15,081 bases of DNA from JBFELO01 sp041552055 (lineage in GTDB: Bacteria > Acidobacteriota > Thermoanaerobaculia > Thermoanaerobaculales > Sulfomarinibacteraceae). This document shows positions 7,024-13,814 of the stretch, piece by piece (within the stretch, counting starts at the first letter, position 1; each line of letters begins with the position of its first letter). Location of the stretch: NCBI GenBank assembly GCA_041552055.1, contig JBFELO010000109.1, positions 1 through 15,081 of the forward strand, read 5' to 3'. Below the pieces are notes generated by a model. It worked only from the letters and a program-made list of their open reading frames with translations. It was not told the origin of the DNA and ran no database searches. The position numbers and the translations under genes are program-made.

Positions 7024-7659
7024 ATGGCGAAGGGCTTCTTCATCACCTTCGAGGGCGGCGAGGGAACGGGCAAGAGCACGCAGATCGAGCGGCTCGCCGA
7101 GCGACTCCGGGAGACTGGGCGTGAGGTGGTGGTGACTCGTGAGCCCGGTGGGACCCCCTTGGCCGAGGCGGTGCGGGCGGTGCTGCTGGACCCCGAACAG
7201 GAGCCCGACGGACTGGCCGAGATCTTTCTGCTCGAAGCGGCACGCCGCGACCATGTCACGCGGGTGATCCGACCGGCCTTGGAGCGCGGCGCCGTCGTCC
7301 TGTGTGACCGATTCGGCGACTCGTCGTGGGTATACCAGGGGATCGTGCGCGGGGTGGGAGAGAAGATCGTCGAGGATCTCAACGAGCTGGCGACCGGAGG
7401 GCTCGACCCGGATCTGACCGTGATCTTCGATCTCGACCCGAAGACCGGCCTCGGTCGCGCACGAGATCGGAACTCGACCGCCGGCCGCCACGAGAGCCGA
7501 CTCGACGAAGAGCCGTTGGAGTTTCACGAGCAGGTTCGGAGTGCCTACCGGCGGCTCGCCGACCTGCACCGCGGTCGGGTGCGTCAGATCGACGCCTCCG
7601 GCGACCCGAACGAGGTCTATCTGCGGCTGCTCGACGTGCTCCCGGAGGAGCTTCGGTGA
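7024..7659 (+). CDS. tmk: Thymidylate kinase (dTMP kinase)
   Basis: The protein phosphorylates dTMP to dTDP with ATP in the cytosol. At 211 residues it has normal length. The P-loop GGEGTGKST is at 11-19, the substrate-binding segment TREPGGTP at 38-45, and the DRF motif (Asp95-Arg96-Phe97) leads into GDSSWVYQG, the usual DRYxxSSxAYQG region with Phe for Tyr. The LID region (about 145-160, GRARDRNSTAGR) is arginine-rich. The P-loop lacks the extra arginine typical of type I enzymes, while the LID carries several, as in bacterial type II enzymes. The ATG at 7024 is firm because family homology begins there, although no ribosome site is visible and the start may be leaderless. Its stop overlaps holB as GTGA, a common pairing. 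Confidence 0.97.
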   Translation: MAKGFFITFEGGEGTGKSTQIERLAERLRETGREVVVTREPGGTPLAEAVRAVLLDPEQEPDGLAEIFLLEAARRDHVTRVIRPALERGAVVLCDRFGDSSWVYQGIVRGVGEKIVEDLNELATGGLDPDLTVIFDLDPKTGLGRARDRNSTAGRHESRLDEEPLEFHEQVRSAYRRLADLHRGRVRQIDASGDPNEVYLRLLDVLPEELR

Positions 7660-8564
7660 GCTGGTGGGACGAACCCGCCCTCGACCGCGCGCGCTGGGGC
7701 TCCCTGGTGGCGACCGCGCTCGACAGGGTCGTCGCGGCGCTCGACAGGGGTCGCTTCCCCCACGCCACCCTGCTGGTGGGTCCGCCCGGCCTCGGTCGTG
7801 AGCTGCTGGCGGTGGAGACGGCGGTCCTGATGACCTGCGATGGCGCTGCAAAGCCGTGGTCCTCGTCCGGCTGCGCGGATCGGGTCCGGCGCGGACTCCA
7901 TCCCGATGTGGTCGGGGTGTTTCCTCAGGGACCGGCGCATCAGATCAAGATCGCGCAGGTGCGGGAGGTGGTGGAGTCTGCCGCCGGCCGGCCGTTCGAG
8001 GGCCGGAGCCGGGTGTGGATCTTCGACGGTGTCGAGGCGGGTCGGTTCGGAGACCAGGCCGCCAATGCCTTTCTCAAGACGCTGGAGGAACCTCCGGAGC
8101 ACGTTCGGTTCCTGCTGCTCGCGGCCAATCCGTCGGCGGTGCTGGCGACCATCCGCTCGCGGTGCCAGACGTTGACCCTGCCGGGCCCGGTGGCGGTGGC
8201 CCACGCGCTGGGAGATGAGGTGCGGCCCGAGCTCATGGCTGCCGTAGGCTCCGGCTCCGACATGACAGAGGTGGCGCGGGGGGTGGAGGCCACACTCAGC
8301 GCGGCATTCGCGGGTGAGGTGCAGGACCTGCTGCGGTTGTCGCTGACCGCGGCCGACGAGATTCCCACGTTCGAGGTGATCGCCGCGGTGGCGGTGGAAA
8401 TGGCCGGTCGCGAGCAGGACCCGGATCGCGCGACCGAGTTGGTGCGCCTCGCGGCCGATTTGCTGGCCACCGACCGGCGCGCGCGCGGCCTCAACCTCAA
8501 TCCGGGTCGTCAGCTGACCTCCTGCCTGCTGCGTTGGCAGCGCGAGCTGGACGCCTCGGCATAG
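7656..8564 (+). CDS. holB: DNA polymerase III delta' subunit (clamp loader)
   Basis: The 302-residue protein is the delta' subunit that joins DnaX and delta in the sliding-clamp loader. Visible family signatures are GPPGLGRELLA at 42-52 (Walker A position), ANAFLKTLEEPP at 136-147 (the usual NALLKTLEEPP) and the SRC motif at 168-170 (TIRSRCQTL). Position 48 is Arg where an active Walker A has Lys, and the Walker B position reads WIFDGVEA, so ATP hydrolysis is unlikely, as for other delta' subunits. The zinc-module region (about 58-85) keeps only Cys61 and Cys73 where most homologues have four cysteines, so zinc binding is probably lost. The GTG at 7656 overlaps the tmk stop by 4 nt and has CGGAGGAG about 6 nt upstream. 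A longer in-frame upstream extension overlaps tmk and is rejected. Confidence 0.92.
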   Translation: MSWWDEPALDRARWGSLVATALDRVVAALDRGRFPHATLLVGPPGLGRELLAVETAVLMTCDGAAKPWSSSGCADRVRRGLHPDVVGVFPQGPAHQIKIAQVREVVESAAGRPFEGRSRVWIFDGVEAGRFGDQAANAFLKTLEEPPEHVRFLLLAANPSAVLATIRSRCQTLTLPGPVAVAHALGDEVRPELMAAVGSGSDMTEVARGVEATLSAAFAGEVQDLLRLSLTAADEIPTFEVIAAVAVEMAGREQDPDRATELVRLAADLLATDRRARGLNLNPGRQLTSCLLRWQRELDASA

Positions 8565-8699
8565 ATCGTATTCACCCAGGACGCCAGGGTCGGAATGGAG
8601 TGAGATCGGGTTGCAATTATGCCCGAGGTTCGAGAGAATCGGAGGCCGGGAGTCCGCGCGAGTCGCGCTCGCGCTGACAGCCCCGCACCGAGAGAAACG

Positions 8700-10133
8700 A
8701 TGAAGCCGATTCGAGTCCTGTTCGTCAACGCCGTCAACCCCTACGTGGAGGCACAGAACCGGTACCCCGCGCTCGGGCTCGGGTATCTGGTCGCCGCGTT
8801 GCGGAGGGAGTTCGGTGACGGCGTGGAGCTCATGCTGGTCGAGGATGGGATCGAGGAGTGCGTCCAAGACTGGCGGCCCGACCTGTTGGCGATCTCGTCG
8901 GTGTCGCAGAACTACAAGGTGGCGATGGCGTACGCCGGGCTCGGGCGCGAGGCGGGGATCCCCGTGGTGGTCGGCGGCTACCACATCACCGAACTTCCGG
9001 GGTCGCTGACGCCCGACATGGACGTGGGCGTGATCGGCGAGGGGGAGCGAGCGATCTGCGACCTCGTCGAGCTCTACCTCGAGCACGGTTCGCTGCCGAC
9101 AACCGACCTCGCCGACGTCGAGGGCATCGTCTTCTGGCGCGACGGCGAGCGGGTGCTGACCCCGCCGCGCGAGGTGGTGGGCCGGAAGACCAAGAGCCTC
9201 GACGAGCTGCCGATGCCGGATCGCTCGATGATGCGCGTGCGCCCGCACTCCAACATGCTCACGTCGCGTGGCTGCCCCTACAACTGCACCTTCTGCGCCT
9301 CGACCCGGTTCTGGCCCAACATCAGGTACTTTTCCCCCGAGTATATGATCGAGGAGGTCAAAAACCTCCGCGACAACTTCGGGGTCCGCTACATCACCTT
9401 CCACGACGATCTCTTCATCGCCAATGTCAAACGTCTGGAGGAGTTTCACGAGCTGGTGCTGCGCGAGGGATTGCCAGAGCAGGGATTTCGGTTTTCCTGC
9501 GCCTCGTCGGCGACCCGGATCACCGACGACATGGCGCGCATGCTCAAGGAGATGAACTTCGTGTCCGTCTCAATGGGTCTGGAGTCGGGCAACCAGGAGG
9601 TCCTGACCCGGCTCAAGGGCCGCGCTTTCAAGGTAGAGACCAACGAGCAGGCGATCCACACGCTGCACCGTCACGGCATCCATCCGCACGCCTCGTTCAT
9701 CATCGGCGAGCCCGACGAAACCCTCGAGCAGATGCGGGAAACCTACGAGTTCATCCGACGCAACCCGCTGTCGCTCGTCAACATCTACGTGTTGACGCCG
9801 CTCCCGGGTACGCCGGTGTGGCACGCCGCCAAGGACAAGGGGCTGGTCTCCGACGACATGGACTGGGATCAGCTCAACATCTCGTTCGAGCTCGACTGGC
9901 AGCGCGTGATCCTGGTGTCCGACACCGTGTCCCGTGACGAGCTCCACCGGATGTACCAGAAGCTTCGCCGGTTGCGGCTCGCCAAGTACGCCAAGGCGGT
10001 TGCCAGCCATCCGTTCCAGATGGACCTGATCGAGTACGGCCGCGCCAAGGCCGTGGAGTGGGCCTACCGGCTGAAGTCCGCCGTCAGTCACGGTTCGGGA
10101 CCGATCAACACCGGGTTGAAGAAGGTGTCGTAG
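8700..10133 (+). CDS. B12-binding-domain radical SAM protein, substrate unknown
   Basis: The protein is 477 residues. An N-terminal Rossmann-like B12-binding-type domain (about 1-140) starts MKPIRVLFVN and includes VVVGGYHITELP and DVGVIGEGE. It seems to lack the DxHxxG cobalamin ligand motif, as many members do. The radical SAM domain follows with CX3CX2C at Cys192, 196 and 199 (SRGCPYNCTFCAS), a glycine-rich MGLESG stretch, and a C-terminal helical tail (about 400-477). This architecture is shared by class B methylases, hopanoid enzymes such as HpnJ, and many uncharacterised proteins; the substrate cannot be assigned. The ATG at 8700 is used because recognisable homology begins there; ATG 8619 in the same frame would add 27 arginine-rich residues without family resemblance. 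The ribosome site (GAGAG) is weak. It stands alone between holB and the REPIN-like element. Confidence 0.9.
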   Translation: MKPIRVLFVNAVNPYVEAQNRYPALGLGYLVAALRREFGDGVELMLVEDGIEECVQDWRPDLLAISSVSQNYKVAMAYAGLGREAGIPVVVGGYHITELPGSLTPDMDVGVIGEGERAICDLVELYLEHGSLPTTDLADVEGIVFWRDGERVLTPPREVVGRKTKSLDELPMPDRSMMRVRPHSNMLTSRGCPYNCTFCASTRFWPNIRYFSPEYMIEEVKNLRDNFGVRYITFHDDLFIANVKRLEEFHELVLREGLPEQGFRFSCASSATRITDDMARMLKEMNFVSVSMGLESGNQEVLTRLKGRAFKVETNEQAIHTLHRHGIHPHASFIIGEPDETLEQMRETYEFIRRNPLSLVNIYVLTPLPGTPVWHAAKDKGLVSDDMDWDQLNISFELDWQRVILVSDTVSRDELHRMYQKLRRLRLAKYAKAVASHPFQMDLIEYGRAKAVEWAYRLKSAVSHGSGPINTGLKKVS

Positions 10134-10207
10134 GCGGGCTCCCACCGATCGTCCGGAGTCGGCCCGTAGTGTTCGTTCCGTTCCCGTACCCTGAAAGACA
10201 AGGCATC

Positions 10208-10306
10208 TGTACCAGGTACATAATTGTATAATTGACTCCCCACGCAGTGAAAGAACACGATGGAAGTGTGGCTGGCACGTAATCATACAATTATGTACCT
10301 GGTACA
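10208..10306. repeat. REPIN-like AT-rich inverted repeat
   Basis: The 22-nt arm at 10208-10229 begins TGTACCAGGTACA and continues AT-rich; its exact reverse complement occupies 10285-10306, with a 55-nt spacer. Pairing continues 4 more positions inward with one mismatch. Each arm contains its own palindrome, TGTACC A GGTACA. The AT-rich arms contrast with the GC-rich surroundings. Two inverted palindromes making one hairpin is the layout of REP doublets moved by RAYT transposases; no such transposase gene is in the window. Confidence 0.85.
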
Positions 10307-10400
10307 TAGATCAATGGCTTGGGAGCAGAAGCGGTCGGGGAAGGAGGCCGGTGAAAGCTGCGGGAGGCCTGACGAAGCGGGTTGTCCGTGGGCCGTGATG

Positions 10401-10406
10401 TACCAT
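10401..10406 (+). promoter_or_regulatory. Putative -10 element of the hemolysin III gene
   Basis: TACCAT stands 7 nt before an in-frame GTG at 10414, the same spacing as at tmk. If it is used, the true start would be GTG 10414 rather than ATG 10405, which overlaps the hexamer. No Shine-Dalgarno sequence is seen for either start. Confidence 0.4.
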
Positions 10407-11073
10407 GGTCGCCGTGAACGCGCCAGCCTGTGTGCCCCGGTACAGCCGCGGCGAGGAAATCGCCAACAGTCTGGTCCACGGTCTGGGTGCCGTGCTGGCG
10501 ATCGGCGGGCTGGCAGTGCTGACCACCTTCGCGAGCCTGCGAGGAGACGCCTGGCACGTGGTGAGCTGCAGCGTGTTCGGCACAACCCTGGTGTTGCTCT
10601 ACACCGCCTCGACCCTGTACCACAGCATCCAGTTGCCGCGGGTCAAGGCCGTGCTCAGGCGGCTCGACCACTCGGCGATCTACCTGCTGATCGCCGGCAC
10701 GTACACGCCGTTCGTTCTGGTCAACCTGCGTGGTGCGTGGGGATGGGTCCTGTTCGGGGTCATCTGGGGCCTCGCCGTCGCGGGCATCGTCCTTCGAACG
10801 ACTCCGCTGTCGCGCCTGCCGGTGGTGGCCGTGGTGCTCTACGTGACCATGGGCTGGGCGGTGATCGTGGCCGCCAAACCGCTGAGTCGCGCGGTCGAAC
10901 CCGGCGGCCTGCTCCTGCTCCTTCTGGGGGGCCTCGCCTACACCGGAGGCCTCGCGTTCTACGGCTGGCGCCGACTGCCGTACAGCCATGCCGTGTGGCA
11001 CGGGTTCGTGCTGGTGGGGAGCGTTCTCCACTTCTTCGCGGTCCTGTTCTACGTGATCCCTCTCGCGGGGTGA
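10405..11073 (+). CDS. trhA: Hemolysin III family / PAQR membrane protein (TrhA-like)
   Basis: The 222-residue protein has about seven membrane helices. Conserved family residues are visible: His25 in ANSLVHGLGA, His73 in STLYHS, Asp88 in LDHSAIYLLIAGTYTPF, and the C-terminal histidines 195, 199 and 209 in the YSHAVWHGFV...LHFF region. These correspond to the metal-binding site of PAQR proteins, which are hydrolase-like integral membrane proteins; the bacterial members are linked to membrane fluidity homeostasis and were first named for hemolytic activity. The start is either ATG 10405 or GTG 10414 (3 residues later); the second fits a leaderless transcript. The methyltransferase gene follows 65 nt downstream. 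Confidence 0.92.
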   Translation: MVAVNAPACVPRYSRGEEIANSLVHGLGAVLAIGGLAVLTTFASLRGDAWHVVSCSVFGTTLVLLYTASTLYHSIQLPRVKAVLRRLDHSAIYLLIAGTYTPFVLVNLRGAWGWVLFGVIWGLAVAGIVLRTTPLSRLPVVAVVLYVTMGWAVIVAAKPLSRAVEPGGLLLLLLGGLAYTGGLAFYGWRRLPYSHAVWHGFVLVGSVLHFFAVLFYVIPLAG

Positions 11074-11138
11074 TCACGGACACGAGGACGAACCCCGGCT
11101 CGCAGGTGCCCGCGGGCCGTTGACCGGGAGGTGAAGCG

Positions 11139-11936
11139 ATGGCGGATGCCGACGGCAACGACAACTATCGGGCGATCGCGGATCTCTACGACCACGTGGA
11201 GCTGTACCGCGACCGCGGCGACATCGGTTTCTTCGTGGACTCCGCCCGCGAGGCGGCCGGACCGGTGTTGGAGCTCGGATGCGGCACCGGTCGGGTCCTG
11301 ATCCCCACTGCGCGGGCCGGTGTCGACATCGTCGGGCTCGACGTCTCGCCCGGGATGCTCGGGGTCTGTGAGTCCAAGCTGCAGGGAGAAGCACCAGAGG
11401 TGCGCGGTCGGGTGGAGCTGGTCCAGGGCGACATGAGCGGCTTCCGGCTGGACAGGTCGTTCGATCTGGTGACCGTCCCGTTCCGGGGATTCCAGCACCT
11501 GACGACCGTCGCCGAGCAGATGTCCTCCCTCGGGTGCGTCCGTGATCACCTCCGCCCCGGAGGCCTCCTGATCCTAGACCTGTTCAACCCCTGGCTCGAG
11601 CTGCTCGTGGAGCACGAGGATGGCGCGGAGTTCGGCGAGGAGCCGGAGTTCGTCACGCCGAACGGGCGCAGGGTCGTGCGCCGGCACCGCCTTCTGTCGT
11701 GCGACCGTTTTCGCCAGGTCAACCGCGTCGAGATGATCCACGACGTGACCCATCCCGACGGGACCGAGGAGCAGTTCGCCGTGTCGTTCGACTTCAGGTA
11801 CCTGTTCCGGTTCGAGGCCGAGCATCTGCTGGCGCGGTGCGGGTTCGAGCTGGAGAACGTCTACTCGGACTTCGAGCGAAGCCCGTACGGGTCGGAGTAT
11901 CCGGGCGAGCTCGTGCTGGTGGCGCGGCGGTCCTGA
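11139..11936 (+). CDS. Class I SAM-dependent methyltransferase
   Basis: The 265-residue protein has a Rossmann methyltransferase fold: motif I ELGCGTGRVL (45-54), the acidic ribose-binding residue Asp68 in GLDVSPGML, a motif II-like region FDLVTVPFRGFQHL, and LRPGGLLILDLFNP as the motif III-like strand. The N-terminus, with YRAIADLYDHVELYRDRGD, resembles the common small-molecule methyltransferase families, but the acceptor substrate cannot be named. The ATG at 11139 has a strong GGGAGGTG ribosome site (11126-11133) 5 nt upstream. It may be cotranscribed with the PAQR gene ahead of it. The C-terminal half (about 170-265) is a variable cap-like region with a conserved-looking RYLFRFEAEHLLARCGF end. 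Confidence 0.9.
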   Translation: MADADGNDNYRAIADLYDHVELYRDRGDIGFFVDSAREAAGPVLELGCGTGRVLIPTARAGVDIVGLDVSPGMLGVCESKLQGEAPEVRGRVELVQGDMSGFRLDRSFDLVTVPFRGFQHLTTVAEQMSSLGCVRDHLRPGGLLILDLFNPWLELLVEHEDGAEFGEEPEFVTPNGRRVVRRHRLLSCDRFRQVNRVEMIHDVTHPDGTEEQFAVSFDFRYLFRFEAEHLLARCGFELENVYSDFERSPYGSEYPGELVLVARRS

Positions 11937-11973
11937 CCCTGAACAAATCCGTGTGCGTGATGGTGGGGGAGTG

Positions 11974-12051
11974 CCCGTATCCGACTCCGTATCCGTGCCC
12001 GAGTCACCCCTCGAAAGCGGCTGAGAATTCGGATGCGGATACCGAGACGGG
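11974..12051. repeat. Hexad-periodic imperfect inverted repeat
   Basis: From 11977 to 12006 the sequence runs in 6-nt units of the form GNNNCC (GTATCC, GACTCC, GTATCC, GTGCCC). The segment 11974-11995 pairs with 12030-12051 in 17 of 22 positions around a 34-nt loop. It lies between the methyltransferase and the bTHX gene and contains no recognisable coding sequence. A related word array is at 14145-14168. Confidence 0.6.
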
Positions 12052-12096
12052 TGTGCCGAATGCGGTGGTATCCTTGCCGGGATCGGGAGGAGCCCC

Positions 12097-12231
12097 ATGG
12101 GAAAGGGTGACAGGCGATCCAAGCGCGGCAAGATCTGGCGTGGCAGCCACGGCAAAACGCGACCCAAAAAGAAGAAGGGCGCCGCGAAAGACACAAAGCC
12201 AACGAAGGGGGGACGGTCGCGCGCCCGCTGA
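12097..12231 (+). CDS. Small ribosomal subunit protein bTHX
   Basis: This is a 44-residue, extremely basic protein. Its N-terminus, MGKGDRRSKRGKIWRGSHGK, matches the Thx peptide first described in the Thermus 30S subunit, where it lies in a cavity at the top of the head and binds 16S rRNA. The Thermus form is about 26 residues; here the Lys/Arg-rich core is followed by a further stretch of about 17 residues rich in Gly, Lys and Arg. The ATG at 12097 has GGGAGGAG ideally placed at 12085-12092, and a TATCCT -10-like word is at 12069-12074. It is convergent with the O-methyltransferase-like gene, 39 nt away. It is easily missed by automated calling because of its length. Confidence 0.93.
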   Translation: MGKGDRRSKRGKIWRGSHGKTRPKKKKGAAKDTKPTKGGRSRAR

Positions 12232-12270
12232 GGCAGCGGTCCCGCGGCGCCCCCGCCGATCTCGATCGAA

Positions 12271-13242
12271 TCAGTCCCTTTTTTCTCCCTCGATCAACCA
12301 GCGGTCCGTCCCGACGTCGGTCCGGCGCACGTTGCGCAGGCCTGCCGCTTCCATCCAGCCGCGAATGGAAGGTTCGGGGTGGGTGTCACCAAAAGATCGC
12401 ATCTGGATCGCGAACAGCGCGCCCATGACCGAGCTCTGCCGAGCGTCGTCGATCGCGAAGTCGACCACCACCACCCTGCCGCCGGGCGCCAACGCGGCGG
12501 CCCCCTTCCGTACCATTTCGGCGGCGTGGTCATCGCTCTCCTGGTGCAGCACGTTGGCGAACAGTACCAGGTCGTAGTCCGCGCCGTAGTCGGAGGTCAA
12601 GTAGTCGCCTCCCACGAACCGGATCCTATCGGCGAGGTCTCCTCCGACGAGAGCAGACCCCGCCATCTCGGCCACCGGGGGGACGTCGAGCACGGTGACG
12701 TAGAGGTCCGGGTTCGCACGACAGAACTCCTGCGCCCAGTGGCCGAAGCCGCCACCCACGTCGAGCATCGATTCTGTTGAACTCAGATCGAGCCGCTCGA
12801 CCACCCGCCGTGCCGCGTGGGTTCCGATAGCCCGCATGGCGTTTCCGAAGCAAGCGATGTCCTCGGGTGCTCGCGGGCGGGTCTGCCACTCGCCACTCTT
12901 CAGCCACGGCTCCAGGTTGGCCCCCCACGACTCGTACATGCCGTGGTGATGCTCGAGGAACGGGGCGATGTCGTCGGAACCGGTGCGAAAGTACGGGACC
13001 AACGACTCGGCCACGCGATAGCGATCGTCGTCGTTGACCACCAACCCCAAGGCGGTGAGGGCCCGCACCACTTTCCCGGTGGCGAGCGGGTCGTGCTCCA
13101 GCTCGGCCGACAACTCCTCTATCGACGAGCTGGCCTCGGCGAGTCGTCGCAGGATGCCGACTCGCGCGGCCACGGTGATTACCCGGTGGGCGCCGAAATA
13201 CCACAGCAGTCGGTTCAGGGCATCGAGGTCGAGTTGGGTCAC
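12271..13242 (-). CDS. O-methyltransferase-like protein with dimerisation domain
   Basis: The 323-residue protein has an N-terminal winged-helix dimerisation domain (about 8-85) and a C-terminal SAM-binding domain. Motif I is MLDVGGGFG (159-167), followed by Asp186 in VTVLDVPPV; the FANVLHQESDDHA stretch (228-240) holds His233 where acetylserotonin-type and hydroxyneurosporene-type enzymes have their catalytic or substrate-binding region, and LAPGGRVVVVDF follows. This is the plant-type small-molecule O-methyltransferase family, also used in bacterial secondary metabolism and C-methylation; substrate unknown. The frame is open to 13689, but GTG 13242 is chosen because it starts the domain and has GGGAGG 8-9 nt upstream. 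It is transcribed divergently from the regulator at 13409 and converges with bTHX. Confidence 0.88.
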   Translation of the reverse strand: MTQLDLDALNRLLWYFGAHRVITVAARVGILRRLAEASSSIEELSAELEHDPLATGKVVRALTALGLVVNDDDRYRVAESLVPYFRTGSDDIAPFLEHHHGMYESWGANLEPWLKSGEWQTRPRAPEDIACFGNAMRAIGTHAARRVVERLDLSSTESMLDVGGGFGHWAQEFCRANPDLYVTVLDVPPVAEMAGSALVGGDLADRIRFVGGDYLTSDYGADYDLVLFANVLHQESDDHAAEMVRKGAAALAPGGRVVVVDFAIDDARQSSVMGALFAIQMRSFGDTHPEPSIRGWMEAAGLRNVRRTDVGTDRWLIEGEKRD

Positions 13243-13267
13243 GGCCAGGTCCTCCCGGTTGCGATGA

Positions 13268-13276
13268 CATACGGTA
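13268..13276 (-). promoter_or_regulatory. Putative extended -10 of the O-methyltransferase-like gene
   Basis: Read on the minus strand, TGCTACCGT (13271-13279 by position of TG to T) has the extended -10 pattern TGnTAnnnT about 30 nt upstream of GTG 13242. The expected -35 position falls inside the heptad array at 13288-13329. The assignment is by eye and weak. Confidence 0.35.
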
Positions 13277-13287
13277 GCACTATGGGT

Positions 13288-13329
13288 AGCAAGCAGTAAG
13301 CCGTAAGCCGTAATCAGTGAGCCGTGAGG
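13288..13329 (+). repeat. Six-unit heptad array between divergent genes
   Basis: Six consecutive 7-nt units of roughly MGTAAGC (for example AGTAAGC at 13295-13301, CGTAAGC at 13302-13308) fill exactly 42 nt. They vary by substitution and never by length, so the 7-nt phase is kept. The array sits in the 166-nt spacer between the O-methyltransferase-like gene and the HTH/zinc-ribbon gene. Confidence 0.8.
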
Positions 13330-13394
13330 GTGGTTGGGGCGGGTGTGACTCGGGGAATGACGTGTGAGCCGGCTAGAGTAGGGGTAGCCGGGAC

Positions 13395-13400
13395 TACAAT
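13395..13400 (+). promoter_or_regulatory. Putative -10 element of the HTH/zinc-ribbon gene (leaderless start)
   Basis: TACAAT lies 8 nt before ATG 13409. No ribosome-binding sequence is present in the intervening bases. A convincing -35 hexamer is not seen. Confidence 0.5.
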
Positions 13401-13408
13401 CAATCGCG

Positions 13409-13696
13409 ATGCGAAACAGGACCAGACGCGAGGAGATCGTCGTTCGGCTGAGCGAGGCGGCGCTCGACTTCGAAGAGCTGAGGAGCGAGCTGGACGTCCC
13501 GGTGCACGTGCTCGACGAGGACCTGCGCCACGTCGCGCGCAGCGTGCGCGGCGCGGGTGGGCGGTTGCACGTCGAACGACCGGTGTGCTCGGACTGCGGT
13601 TTCCGCTTCCGGCGGGAGTCGTTCAAGCCCCCCGGCCGCTGCCCGATGTGCCGGAGCCATCGCGTTGCTGGGCCGGTGTTGAGGATCAAACGGTGA
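13409..13696 (+). CDS. HTH / zinc-ribbon predicted transcriptional regulator (COG3357-like)
   Basis: The 95-residue protein has an N-terminal helical region (about 5-50) in the place of a winged helix-turn-helix, then a C-terminal zinc ribbon with two CX2C pairs: Cys60 and Cys63 in CSDCGFRF, and Cys78 and Cys81 in PGRCPMCRS. The spacing, and the KPPGRCPMCRS words before a GPVLRI ending, match COG3357, a family of predicted regulators best known from archaea and scattered through bacteria. Regulated targets are unknown. The divergent O-methyltransferase-like gene is an obvious candidate because the shared 166-nt spacer carries a heptad array. The ATG 13409 start has no ribosome site but a -10-like TACAAT 8 nt upstream. 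Confidence 0.85.
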   Translation: MRNRTRREEIVVRLSEAALDFEELRSELDVPVHVLDEDLRHVARSVRGAGGRLHVERPVCSDCGFRFRRESFKPPGRCPMCRSHRVAGPVLRIKR

Positions 13697-13707
13697 GTCG
13701 TTGCGGT

Positions 13708-13779
13708 CGCCCGTCCAAATGTTGGATCCCCCGACCGTCGCTAGTCGTTTGTCGCTGGTCGCTCGACCCCCGCCCGTCC
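13708..13779 (-). repeat. Heptad-repeat element, copy B (reverse of 6826-6917)
   Basis: Four tandem 7-mers of the form NGTCGYT fill 13736-13763; these are reverse complements of the AGCGACN units of copy A. The preceding AATGTTGGATCCC corresponds to the ATGCTGG words of copy A. The element is bounded by exact direct repeats CGCCCGTCC at 13708-13716 and 13771-13779. It begins 11 nt after the stop codon of the zinc-ribbon gene. Confidence 0.8.
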
Positions 13780-13814
13780 GAAGGCGACGCACGCTCGGAA
13801 AGATCACCGCCGCC

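Noticed and set aside
8619..8699. N-terminal extension of the radical SAM protein from ATG 8619
   Set aside because: The added 27 residues are Arg-rich and unlike the family; the expected N-terminus begins at 8700.
7617..9449. 610-codon open frame on the minus strand
   Set aside because: It is antisense to holB and the radical SAM gene, both of which have clear motifs; the translation is His/Arg-rich and has no recognisable domain.
10260..11123. 287-codon open frame on + overlapping the PAQR gene
   Set aside because: Wrong frame relative to a clear seven-helix protein, and the translation is low-complexity Arg/Gly/Pro-rich.
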